Source of the DNA: Polaromonas sp.
GTDB taxonomy: Bacteria > Pseudomonadota > Gammaproteobacteria > Burkholderiales > Burkholderiaceae_C
Assembly (NCBI GenBank): GCA_014376885.1
Contig: JACMQR010000094.1
Coordinates: forward strand, 1 to 14,175
DNA length: 14,175 bases
Direction of reading: 5' to 3'
Shown here: positions 7,322 to 14,175 of the stretch, piece after piece
Position numbering within the stretch: the stretch's first letter is position 1
Layout: each line of letters begins with the position of its first letter
The notes under the pieces: generated by a model
What the model was told of the DNA's origin: nothing
Database searches by the model: none
Seen by the model: the letters and a program-made list of their open reading frames with translations, nothing else
Made by a program: the position numbers and the translations under genes

Positions 7322-7642
7322 GTCCGCGGTTACCTTTGTTAGGGCGGCCAAGGTCAGGGTCGGGCATCAAGACGCTGGCCGAGCACCTTGAAGCGGCTGC
7401 AACACCGCCAGAAAAAACAAAAGTTCGCGCTCCGTCTGCACAAACCGGCAGCGCTGCAAAAGCTTAGGATTTCTCAGTCAAGTTGTCGCCCGATTGCAAT
7501 TTAACCTCAGCAGTCAGGCTGAGTCCATCACCTAAAACCTGGACCAAAAGGTAAATTAATGTAAAAACAATAGCCCGCCAGCAGGCAAATGTGACGGCCC
7601 TGGCACTGGCGGCGGCACCGGCAGTGCCAGACTCCCAGGCTC
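7322..7642. other. Intergenic region between kinase and restriction pseudogene
   Basis: No gene seen. On the minus strand this should contain the kinase promoter: an AT-rich stretch runs from about 7485 to 7575, and a TTGACT box lies at 7480-7475 (minus strand), but no convincing -10 box stands 17 bases from it. A small dyad CTCAGC (7506-7511)/GCTGAG (7518-7523) and a longer hairpin at 7601-7629 are present. Confidence 0.4.
7601..7629. terminator. Inverted repeat just downstream of the restriction pseudogene
   Basis: TGGCACTG (7601-7608) and CAGTGCCA (7622-7629) form a perfect 8-bp stem with a 13-base GC-rich loop, 14 bases beyond the minus-strand stop of the pseudogene. The position suits a transcription end for that gene, but no T-run follows on either strand, so a plain inverted repeat is equally possible. 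Confidence 0.35.
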
Positions 7643-7961
7643 CTAGGCCGAGCGCTGCAGGTTCGGCGCCAGCAGCCGCTTGAGGATTTCCTCGTCAGCC
7701 ATGTCGGCGCGGTAGTCGCCCCAGCCGTAGGCGGCGTCGAGCCAGGCCGGGCGCTGGTTGTACAGCCGGGCCAGCATGCGCTCGGCCAGTTCTTTTTCGT
7801 GGCCGTTGTTCGGCACGATGCGGTCGGGGTAGGGTGACACGTCCATGCCCAGCGAAATCACCTCGGGCAGGCGCTGCGTCCATTCGGGCGGATTGAGCCA
7901 GTGCTCGCGCAGCTCGTTCAGGCGCTGGGCGGCGCGGGCGATGTGCGCGGCGTGTTCACGA

Positions 7962-7990
7962 ATCGCTATGCTTTCAATAGCTTCTTATGC
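7962..7990. repeat. GCTA/TAGC repeat inserted in the restriction pseudogene
   Basis: The core starting at 7965 (GCTATGCTTTC, two variable bases, TAGC, one base, TCTT, two bases, GC) matches the core at 10469-10494 in 21 of 26 positions. Read on the minus strand it brings the TAA stop (7985-7987) into the pseudogene frame. The AT-richer tract extends to about 8030, so the insert may be about 70 bases. GCTA and TAGC are inverted copies that can form a small hairpin. Confidence 0.55.
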
Positions 7991-9335
7991 TCGTCCCTTG
8001 TGCACAGAAGGCTTGTTTGATGCATATTCCGGCGCTGAAAGCCCGGCCGGAATCAGCGCCCCGCGGTCGATGGTTTCGGTGCGCTGGTGCGCGGTGTCGG
8101 CGGGGGTCAAGCCGGTCGGGAAAGGGAAGGTTTCGAAGCAGGTGGTCGGGGTGTAGCGCGGGTCGTTGCCTACGCCCAGCCAAGTACACATGCGCAGCGA
8201 CCAGAGTTCATGGAAGCGGCTGTGCAGGATGCCGAAGGTGGTGTCGTCGGCTCGAGTAATGGCAACGCACAGATTTTCCGGTGTCTGGATAGTGCTCGAT
8301 GTCTTTCAGCGCCTTCAGGCCCATGAACAGAAAATTGCCGCTGCCGCAGGCCGGGTCAAGCACGCGAAAGTCCTTGAGCTGGTCGAGCCAACCGATGAAC
8401 CTCACCTGCGCGGCCTTGTAGTTTTTTTCGCCTTTTTTAGTGCTTTTGGCCAGAAGCGCTTTCAGCGCAGGTATCAGCTGCTCCCAAACCTGTAGCAGCG
8501 GGCGTTTCAGCACGGGCTCGATGATGCGCTCGATGGTCGCCGGGTCGGTGCAGTGCGCGCCCAGCTGGCTGCGCTTGCCCGGGTCGAGCCCGCGCTCGAA
8601 CAGCGTGCCGAAGATCGACGCGTCGATGGCGCTCCAGTTCAGGCTGGCGGCATTGCGCAGCTCGGTCATTTCCATCACGCTGAGCGCTGGCACCAAGATG
8701 GTCTTGAACAGCCCGCCGTTGAACCACGGAATGTCGTCGTTGCCATACAGGCCGCCGTCGCGCATCACGGTGAACAGGTCGTTCAGCCCGCCGGTCAGCT
8801 TGTCGCTGGTCAGCCGGCGGTTGTTCACCAGCCCTTCAAGCAGGCGGCCGGGCAGGAGGCCCACGTCTTCGGAAAAAAAGCAAAACAGGCATTGCGTCAA
8901 AAAATGCGCCACGTTGTCGGCATGGGTTTGCCAGCCTTGCGGGTCGGCTTCTTTGGCCGGGCCGCGCTTGCGCAGGCCTTCGGCCAGGGTGGCAAAGCTG
9001 CGCGCGGCCGCTTCGGTGATGTCGCGGCTGGTTTTTTTCAGGCGAAAGCTCTCGGGCGCCGTCCAGACGCGGCGCAGCAGCGCCAGCTTGGCCGGCTGGT
9101 CGAGTTCGGCCAGTTATAGCGTGTGCGTTTCACTCGGGTGGCCGGTGAACTGGGTGTGGATGCGGATGGTCAAGCGGTCGCAGACCACCAAAATGGGCGG
9201 GTTGCTCAGCGCCAGGCTGTAGCTGAGCGGCTGCTTGAGCGCGGCGTCCAGGTTTTTACCGGACGCCTTGTTTTCCCAGGCAAAAGCGCCGCGCTTGAAC
9301 ACATCGGCACACCCGGTGCGACCGCCCAGCACGAA

Positions 9336-9344
9336 TTTTTTTTT
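9336..9344 (-). repeat. A9 homopolymer with +1 frameshift in the restriction pseudogene
   Basis: The plus strand shows nine T; the minus strand reads GAAG, nine A, TTCGTG. With eight A the protein would read FEEKKFVLGGR continuously; with nine the frame shifts and the N-terminal segment is separated from the nuclease motif. A slippage product, or possibly a sequencing error. Confidence 0.7.
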
Positions 9345-9494
9345 CTTCAAACAGGTAGCCCGCTTCGCTGCCCGGCTTGGGCACGGCCAGCAGCTCGCAC
9401 AGGTCCAGGAAATGGCTTTGCGCGCCCGGCTCTTCGTTCAGGCCATGTGCCGGGCCGCCGGCGCCCCATTTTTCAATAAAGTCCTGGGGCGTCG

Positions 9495-9518
9495 TGGCGT
9501 CCTGGCGTCCTGGCGTTG
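9495..9518. repeat. 8-bp tandem repeat at the lost start of the restriction gene
   Basis: TGGCGTCC (9495-9502) is repeated exactly at 9503-9510 and followed by TGGCGTTG (9511-9518). It lies exactly where the start codon and ribosome binding site of the MmeI-like gene should be. Expansion here may have removed the native start. Confidence 0.6.
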
Positions 9519-9567
9519 GAGGTAAGAAGGGGAATCGGTGTGGGCGCAGGCTGGGCGGGCGACAGAC

Positions 9568-9610
9568 AAAAACCCGGCACCAACGCCTTGAAAAACGTCG
9601 GTGCCGGGTT
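9568..9610 (-). terminator. Intrinsic terminator of the DUF349 gene
   Basis: On the minus strand an 11-bp perfect stem (AACCCGGCACC at 9610-9600, GGTGCCGGGTT at 9581-9571) closes an 18-base loop and runs into TTTTTGTC (T-run at 9572-9568). It begins 36 bases after the DUF349 stop. This is the clearest terminator in the window; it also separates the DUF349 gene from the restriction pseudogene. Confidence 0.85.
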
Positions 9611-9645
9611 GTTGCGATGCAGCGTTAGCCCGGAAGCGCGCGGCT

Positions 9646-12510
9646 TCAGCGCTTGAGCAAGGCCTTCAGCGCATTTTGCAAACGACGGGCATTGGCGCCG
9701 TCAAACCCGGCGGCCAGCACCTTGGCGGTGTCTTCGCCCCAGGTCTCGGCCGGGGCCGGCGCATTGCGGCGCGTCAGCAGTTGCAGCTGCATCATGCGGC
9801 GGGCGCTCAGGTGCTCGGCCGGCGTGGGCAGTTCGGCGGCCATTTCGAGGCGCAACAGCGCTTCGGCCGCGTCCTTTCCGGCGGGCTCGCCCAGGGCTTT
9901 CACCCAGCTGCCACGCACTGCCGGCGCGACCTGCTTGCCCAGCTCCTGCGCGGCAGGCAGCTGCTCGGGGTCGCGCTTTTCCCAGGCGGTCAGCAGGTTG
10001 GTCAGCACCTCGCCGTGGGCCTGCATGGCGAGCTTTTTCAGCGCCTGGTTGGCAGCGTCGAAGGCATCGCGCTGGGCGCGGAAGGCGGCATCGCCCAGGC
10101 GCGGGCCGCGCTCTTCAAAGGCCGGGCGCTCGCTGCGTTCGCTGAAACGCTCGGTGCGCTCGGGACGGTAAGGCTCGAACTTGTTGTCGGTGCTCTGGCG
10201 CGGGCCGCTGGGCTTGCCGCCCGGCCGCGCGTCCTTGCGGTCGCCAAACTTGCCGCCCCGGCCGGCCGCGCCGGCGGGCTCGGCCTTGCGGGCGCCAGGG
10301 CGGTCGTCGCCGCGCATGGCAACGATCTTCTTGGGTGCCGGTTTTGGCGGCGCGGCCGGCTCGGCGGGCGCCAGGGCAGGCTCTGACGATTCGGCAAAAT
10401 CGGCTTCGATGGCTTCGGGCGTTGGGTTGCCATCGGCATCGACAGCAGCCGTGGCTGTGGCTATGACTGCTATGCTTTCGGTAGCATCTTGCGCAGGACC
10501 GTCTTGCATATCGGGCTGATTTTGCTCAGAAACCGATGCCGGGGGTGCGGCATCGGCAGCAGTTTTGGCTTGGGCGGCGGCGGCCACCTGTCCGCGCACG
10601 GCGGCCTCCAGGGCCTTGGCGGCGGCATGGATTTTTTGCGCATCGCCGCTGGCTGTGGCCTGCTCGACCGCCTTGGCGGCGTCCAGCACAAAGCGGTCAT
10701 GCTCGCCCAGCGCCGAGGCGGCTTTTTCGCGCTCGACGGTTTTGCGCTGGAAGGCGTCGTCAATCGGCTTTCTGAAGGCGTCCCAGAGCTTTTGCTCTTG
10801 CTTGCGCTCGATCGGCACGCTTTGCGCTTCTTGCTGCCAGTGCTGCTGCAGCGACTTGACCGCGTCGATGCGCAGCTGCGGCTCGGCGCCCAGCAGTTGC
10901 GCGTCCTCGATCATGGCGCGGCGCCGGGCCAGGCTGGCGGCGCGGGCACCGGTCAGGCCGGCGTCGGCCTGGTCCATGGCGGCTTTCCAGACCGGCTGGA
11001 TCTCGGCAAACGCTTTTTCGCCCAGCTGGCCGGCGTCACGCCATTTGTCGACAAAGCCGTTCAGGCTGCGGATGTGCATTTTCCAGTCGGTGTTGTCCTT
11101 GTTGCCTTCAGCCCAGGCCAGCACCTCGTCAATCAGCGCCTGGCGCTGGGCTTTGTTGGCGTCGGCCTGCTCCTTGACTTTTTCCAGCCAGGCTTCGACG
11201 ACCTTGTGGGCTTCGTTGCAAGCTTCGTCAAAACGCTTCCACAGCGCATGGTTGGGCGTGCCGCCCTGGTCGCTGGTTTTCCACTGCTCGCGCATGTTGC
11301 GCAGGGCGTCTTGCTGCTTGCGCCCGCCCATCGGCTTGGCCAGCAGCGCCTCGGCCTTGACCACCAGTTCTTCGCGAATCTGGTCGGCGCGCCAGCGCTG
11401 CCAGCCTTCGAGTTCGCCGGCGGCGGTCAGCGCGGCATGGGCAGCGGCTTCGAGCTTGCTGTCGATGTTGCGGATGTTCTCTTTCAATGCCTGGCGCAGG
11501 TCGGCCGCCACTTTGGGCGTGGACTTGCCGTGGCCTTCGCCGACTTCATGCTCCAGCCGGCTGAGTGCTTCCTGCACGATGCTGGACGAGCGGGCGCGCA
11601 GGTCACTCAGCGCGGCCGGGACCATTTTTACTTTTGGCGGGCGCACGGCCAGCGGGCTGCCGTCAAGGCCGGCCTCGGCTTTGGCGGTCGGCAGGCCGCG
11701 CGCGCCGCGCAGCTCGTCGGCCCAGACCGGCACGGCCGGCAGTGGCGCGGCGCTGTCCTGGGCCGCCTTGACAGCGACGGCCAGGGCGCTTTGAAACGCG
11801 TCCCAGACGGCCAGCAGCTGGCCGCGCGAGGCCTCCAGCAGCGGCGGGAACTTGGCATCGACGCTGGCCCAGTTGGCATCTTGCGTGAGCTCGTCAGCCT
11901 GCGCCTGCCAGTGCGCCACATCGGTGTGCAGGGTTTCCAGCACCGCCTCGGCATCGCGCCACGGCTTGATCGACAGCACTTCGATGCGCTGGGCAATCAG
12001 CACGGCGGCTTCGCGCTGCACCTGGGTGCGGTGCTGCAGGTCTTCGATCGTCTTGACACGCTCGGCGAGCTGCACCTTCAGGCCGGCCAGCGGCTCTTTG
12101 GACAGCGGCGCGCCGGCCTTGGCGGCATCGCGCTGCCAGGCCAGGGCATTGGCCAGGTTGAGCTTGGGCAGGGCCAGCAGCGCCTGGGCCTTGTCGGCCC
12201 ATTCGGCGGCCACGACTTCCTGGCCTTTGCTGCGCTTGGCTTCGTCGAGCTTTTCCTTGAGTGGCTTGGCAGCGCCCTTGTCGCGGTTGGCCAGGTCTTT
12301 GTACACCTCGGCCATCTGCTCGTAGGTGGGTTCGGTCGCCAGCCACTGGCGGATGCGGGAAGCCCGCTCGCCCGAGGTGGAAGCCGAGAACGCGCCGCCG
12401 GTCAGGCCGTCCAGCGGATGGGCCTCGGTGCTTTTGGCCAGACCGGATTTGGCGGCGGCAGCCGGCGGGGTGTCGGCCTTGGAAGATTTGGACAAGGGAA
12501 AGCGCAGCAT
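9646..12510 (-). CDS. DUF349 domain protein with disordered Arg/Gly-rich linker
   Basis: Function unknown; DUF349 proteins are large, helical and cytoplasmic. The 954-residue product starts MLRFPLSKSSK at ATG 12510; upstream start codons would only add residues unlike the family, although no Shine-Dalgarno is visible (a T7 run lies 19-25 bases before the ATG). Helical repeats fill residues 50-640, with DUF349-type W-x-RF/W-x-AF units at about 240 (WDAFQSALAVAV), 421 (HALWKRFDEACNEAHK) and 573 (LWDAFRKPIDDAFQRK). Residues about 650-790 are low complexity: acidic/Ala/Pro-rich first, then basic with GRGGKFGDRKDARPGGK and many RPERTERFSERSER-like pairs, which suggests nucleic-acid contact. A helical C-terminal domain (about 790-954) ends in RLQNALKALLKR. 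A GCTA/TAGC repeat encodes part of the linker (about 672-683). It lies 222 bases downstream of the DUF748 gene on the same strand and ends at a strong terminator. Confidence 0.88.
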   Translation of the reverse strand: MLRFPLSKSSKADTPPAAAAKSGLAKSTEAHPLDGLTGGAFSASTSGERASRIRQWLATEPTYEQMAEVYKDLANRDKGAAKPLKEKLDEAKRSKGQEVVAAEWADKAQALLALPKLNLANALAWQRDAAKAGAPLSKEPLAGLKVQLAERVKTIEDLQHRTQVQREAAVLIAQRIEVLSIKPWRDAEAVLETLHTDVAHWQAQADELTQDANWASVDAKFPPLLEASRGQLLAVWDAFQSALAVAVKAAQDSAAPLPAVPVWADELRGARGLPTAKAEAGLDGSPLAVRPPKVKMVPAALSDLRARSSSIVQEALSRLEHEVGEGHGKSTPKVAADLRQALKENIRNIDSKLEAAAHAALTAAGELEGWQRWRADQIREELVVKAEALLAKPMGGRKQQDALRNMREQWKTSDQGGTPNHALWKRFDEACNEAHKVVEAWLEKVKEQADANKAQRQALIDEVLAWAEGNKDNTDWKMHIRSLNGFVDKWRDAGQLGEKAFAEIQPVWKAAMDQADAGLTGARAASLARRRAMIEDAQLLGAEPQLRIDAVKSLQQHWQQEAQSVPIERKQEQKLWDAFRKPIDDAFQRKTVEREKAASALGEHDRFVLDAAKAVEQATASGDAQKIHAAAKALEAAVRGQVAAAAQAKTAADAAPPASVSEQNQPDMQDGPAQDATESIAVIATATAAVDADGNPTPEAIEADFAESSEPALAPAEPAAPPKPAPKKIVAMRGDDRPGARKAEPAGAAGRGGKFGDRKDARPGGKPSGPRQSTDNKFEPYRPERTERFSERSERPAFEERGPRLGDAAFRAQRDAFDAANQALKKLAMQAHGEVLTNLLTAWEKRDPEQLPAAQELGKQVAPAVRGSWVKALGEPAGKDAAEALLRLEMAAELPTPAEHLSARRMMQLQLLTRRNAPAPAETWGEDTAKVLAAGFDGANARRLQNALKALLKR
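10460..10494. repeat. GCTA/TAGC repeat in frame within the DUF349 gene
   Basis: GCTATGACTGCTATGCTTTC followed by GGTAGCATCTTGCGC. The core from 10469 matches the pseudogene copy at 7965-7990 in 21 of 26 bases. It encodes part of DATESIAVIATATA in the disordered linker, keeping the frame open. Confidence 0.5.
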
Positions 12511-12732
12511 AGTGAACAATCGTTTGAGAAAAAAAGCCGCCAGCAACAGCACCTGCGCCCGGCGTTCCAAGCCCTGGAGCCACAGGCCTGCCGGGGCAGG
12601 CGCATGGTCCAAACAAGCAAAGGGGCAAGGAACAGGATGTTCAGTCGGCGAAAAATTTTGGGGTTTGTGGCTTGCAAGGCCGCATTGCCTACGGCCTTAG
12701 AAATTAAAGCAATCCTTGTATTTTCGCTGTTT
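12511..12732 (-). other. Intergenic region between DUF748 and DUF349 genes
   Basis: No gene seen. It is AT-richer than the flanking genes and should contain the DUF349 promoter. A perfect 7-bp dyad AAGGCCG (12676-12682)/CGGCCTT (12692-12698) with a 9-base loop lies 35 bases after the DUF748 stop; without a T-run it is not a standard terminator. A TTGGCA near the DUF748 stop is 17 bases from AAAATA, a very weak promoter candidate. Confidence 0.35.
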
Positions 12733-14175
12733 TTACGGCATTGCCAAATTAAGTTCGGCATGCGGCGTCCATTGGGGGCTGGGCGGCGCTGCCTGGGGCA
12801 CGCCCAGGCGCAGCCGGGCCGGCGGCAAATCGCGTGAAACCAGGTAATCGCTGACCGCCTGCGCCCGGCGAACGGCCAGCTCGCGCAGCTCGTCGCTGCC
12901 CGCTGCAATACCGGCGAGCAGCAGCTTTTCCAGCTCGCCGACCGGCGGGTCTGTGGGCAGGCCAGTCAGGTTGCGCGGCCGCACCAAGCCTGACTGCTGG
13001 TACAGCGCCTTGAGCAGCGCCGGGTAGTCGCTCCCCCTGGCGGCGGCAGATTCAGCGACAGCCATATCCATATCCGCCGCTTGAGCCGCGCCCGCGCCTT
13101 CCCCGGCCTGCTGGCGGCGCTGTTCGGCGCGCACGCGCCCGGCCAGCTGCGCGCGCTGAAAGGCATCGCGCTCGGCCTCCAGGCTGCTTGCGCCGGTCAC
13201 CGTGAGCTGCAGGCCGGGGCGCTCGGCCAGCGCCGCGCCGACCTTGTCCAGGCCGGCGCGCGCCGCCGGCGTGAGCTGCGCGCTGCCGGCGGCAAAGCTG
13301 ACGGTCGCCAGCTCATCGCCGCCGTTGCCATTGCCGACATCGCCAGTGCCATTGCCGCCGCCCAGCGCCCGGGCCAGCAGACTGAAGGGCGCGGTGATCG
13401 CCCGGCCGATGACATTCAAGATGACCTTGCCGATGACCGGCATCAGGCTGAACTGCGGGTCGTTGAGCGAGCCGCTGATGGGCAGGTCCAGGTCGATCAT
13501 GCCGTTGCGGTCGGCCAGCAGGGCCACGGCCAGCTTGACCGGCAGGCTGGCGGCCGAACCCTCGGCCTTGTCGCCAAAGCTCAGCTGGTTGAGCACCAGC
13601 TTGTTGCGCGCGGTCAGTTGCCCGTCCGGCTTGACGACATAGTTCACATCGACGCTCATCTTGCCGCGCTCGATGCCGTAGCCGGCGTACTTGATGGCAT
13701 ATGGCGACAGCGGCGGCAGCGCCAGGTCGCGCACCCGGCCGGTGATATTGAGTGCCAGCGGCGTGACCAGCGGATTGAGCTGGCCCGCAATCTCGAGCGA
13801 CGCCGTGCCCTCGGCCTTGCCGCGCAGTTCAAGGTCGGCCATGACAGGCGCGGCTGCAGCGCCCGGGGCGGCGGATGAAAACCCGCCGAGCCGGCCGTTC
13901 AGCTCGCTCAAATTGGCCGAGTAGTTTGGCGTGACAAAGCGGTCGGAAAACCGCACCTGCCCATTGACCAGGCTGATCGGCCCGACATTGACCACCGCCA
14001 GTGGCGCGGCAGCACTCGTATTTTTAGAGTCTTTCTGGCTTTTAGTGCTTGTCGGAGCTTGATCTTCAGCTACGTTTTTCATAGTATCAAGCCCAGGCCT
14101 GGTCGTGGGCGGCTTGAGCAGGTCCTGCAAATTGATGCGGCCCGCGGGCGTGACGATCAGCCGGGCAAAAAAGTC
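12733..14175 (-). CDS. DUF748 (AsmA-like) envelope protein with OmpA-like C-terminus (5' end outside window)
   Basis: DUF748 proteins are large envelope proteins related to AsmA; roles in outer-membrane maintenance or lipid transport are proposed for the superfamily. The frame is open to the window edge (first visible residues DFFARLIVTPAGRINLQDLL), so the TTG at 14130 is internal. Visible 480 residues: the DUF748 blocks VNVGPISLVNGQVRFSDRFV, PNYSANLSELNGRLGGFSS, ELRGKAEG, FGDKAEGSAASLPVKLAVALL and DLDLPISGSLNDPQFSL, which I recall as diagnostic. Next comes a Gly/Asn-rich linker (GGGNGTGDVGNGNGGDE), then an OmpA-like stretch (TVSFAAGSAQLTPAARAGLDKVGAAL and RRAQAVSDYLVSRDLPPARLRLG). A GCTA/TAGC repeat (14014-14092) encodes an extra polar linker (MKNVAEDQAPTSTKSQKDSK) ahead of the VNVGPIS block. 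The first half, including any membrane anchor, is outside the window. Confidence 0.88.
   Translation of the reverse strand, partial: DFFARLIVTPAGRINLQDLLKPPTTRPGLDTMKNVAEDQAPTSTKSQKDSKNTSAAAPLAVVNVGPISLVNGQVRFSDRFVTPNYSANLSELNGRLGGFSSAAPGAAAAPVMADLELRGKAEGTASLEIAGQLNPLVTPLALNITGRVRDLALPPLSPYAIKYAGYGIERGKMSVDVNYVVKPDGQLTARNKLVLNQLSFGDKAEGSAASLPVKLAVALLADRNGMIDLDLPISGSLNDPQFSLMPVIGKVILNVIGRAITAPFSLLARALGGGNGTGDVGNGNGGDELATVSFAAGSAQLTPAARAGLDKVGAALAERPGLQLTVTGASSLEAERDAFQRAQLAGRVRAEQRRQQAGEGAGAAQAADMDMAVAESAAARGSDYPALLKALYQQSGLVRPRNLTGLPTDPPVGELEKLLLAGIAAGSDELRELAVRRAQAVSDYLVSRDLPPARLRLGVPQAAPPSPQWTPHAELNLAMP
14014..14092. repeat. AT-richer repeat inserted in frame within the DUF748 gene
   Basis: About 79 bases much lower in GC than the flanks, with TTTCTGG (shared with 2013-2050), GCTACG, TTTTTC and ATAGTATC words. 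The segment at 14069-14092 resembles the core at 7965-7990. It encodes a hydrophilic linker without disrupting the gene. Confidence 0.5.

Larger units (their letters stand above)
7643..9495 (-). pseudogene. Decayed MmeI-like restriction-methyltransferase (type IIL/IIG)
   Basis: MmeI-like proteins of about 900 residues combine a DNA nuclease, an N6-adenine methyltransferase and one recognition domain. Three frames must be joined. Segment 1 (about 9495-9345) reads TPQDFIEKWGAGGPAHGLNE and HFLDLCELLAVP, the family N-terminus, but has ACG where a start is expected. Segment 2 (about 9343-8290) carries the nuclease motif D-VFKRGAFAW-ENK (D-X9-E-X-K, D at 9303-9305, E at 9273-9275, K at 9267-9269), then a TAA at 9114-9116, the helical domain (FLTQCLFCFFSEDVGLLP) and SAM motif DPACGSGNF (8331-8357). 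Segment 3 (about 8280-7643) resumes with FGILHSRFHELW, WLGVGNDPRYTPTTCFETFP and the C-terminal RLNELREHWLNPPEW and LYNQRPAWL, broken by TAA at 7985-7987. Segments 1 and 2 are split by an A9 run. At 8278-8292 the catalytic NPPY/F motif and most of the recognition domain are missing (roughly 300 codons, inferred). No activity is expected. Confidence 0.88.

Noticed and set aside
7322..7351. TTG 7351 as the histidine kinase start
   Set aside because: ATG 7321 has AAAGG upstream and a better start codon; the extra 10 residues show no conservation I can recognise.
7974..8189. 71-codon minus-strand open frame in the restriction pseudogene
   Set aside because: The overlapping frame (WLGVGNDPRYTPTTCFETFP) matches the MmeI-like family; this one is out of frame.
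7643..9495. An active or phase-variable new defence system
   Set aside because: The methylase catalytic motif is deleted, two in-frame stops and two frameshifts are present, and no partner defence genes adjoin it.
10489..12837. 782-codon plus-strand open frame over the DUF349 gene
   Set aside because: Repetitive Gly/Leu/Gln/Arg composition without motifs; the opposite strand carries the conserved protein and a matching terminator.
14094..14130. TTG 14130 as the start of the DUF748 gene
   Set aside because: The frame is open to the window edge and the residues before it (DFFARLIVTPAGRIN) fit the family, so the TTG is an internal leucine.
1..14175. CRISPR arrays, tRNA or rRNA genes, insertion sequences, integrases
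   Set aside because: No regularly spaced direct repeats, tRNA-like cloverleaf, transposase or integrase motifs were seen on reading.

Overview
The window is high-GC bacterial DNA (the genes look about 60-68% GC) with third-position GC bias and long open shadows antisense to nearly every gene. Gene content and protein sequence style (PpiB, LpxH, an M90 MtfA-type peptidase, an MgtA/MgtB-type ATPase, cytochrome b561, DUF4337, DUF349, and DUF748 with an OmpA-like tail) point to a betaproteobacterium of the Burkholderiales. Comamonadaceae (Polaromonas/Rhodoferax/Acidovorax-like) is my best guess. This assignment is recognition from memory, not a search.

Layout. (1) Positions 1-2044, plus strand: the 3' end of a cyclophilin gene (ppiB), then lpxH (lipid A biosynthesis) and an M90/MtfA zinc peptidase gene, with gaps of 18 and 4 bases; they look co-transcribed. 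(2) 2223-6206, plus strand: a P-type Mg2+-import ATPase behind a 178-base non-coding leader, then a di-haem cytochrome b561 gene with its own Shine-Dalgarno, then a DUF4337 membrane protein 5 bases further on. (3) 6281-7321, minus strand: a soluble orphan histidine kinase, convergent with the DUF4337 gene. (4) 7643-about 9495, minus strand: the ruin of an MmeI-like (type IIL/IIG) restriction-methyltransferase gene. The nuclease motif D-X9-E-N-K, SAM motif DPACGSGNF and C-terminal domain are all still readable, but in three different reading frames with two in-frame stops, an internal deletion and no start codon. (5) 9646-12510, minus strand: a large DUF349 protein with a clear intrinsic terminator behind it. 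(6) 12733 to the right edge, minus strand: the C-terminal part of a DUF748 (AsmA-like) envelope protein with an OmpA-like domain.

The chromosome looks like ordinary core genome (envelope, Mg2+ transport, redox) interrupted by one decayed accessory gene. I did not find an intact novel defence or mobile system. The two most interesting things are the multiply broken MmeI-like gene and a family of short, AT-richer GCTA/TAGC repeats at five places. Three of these lie inside coding sequence: two are tolerated in frame in protein linkers, one brings a stop codon into the restriction gene. A fourth forms the C-terminal tail and stop codon of mtfA.
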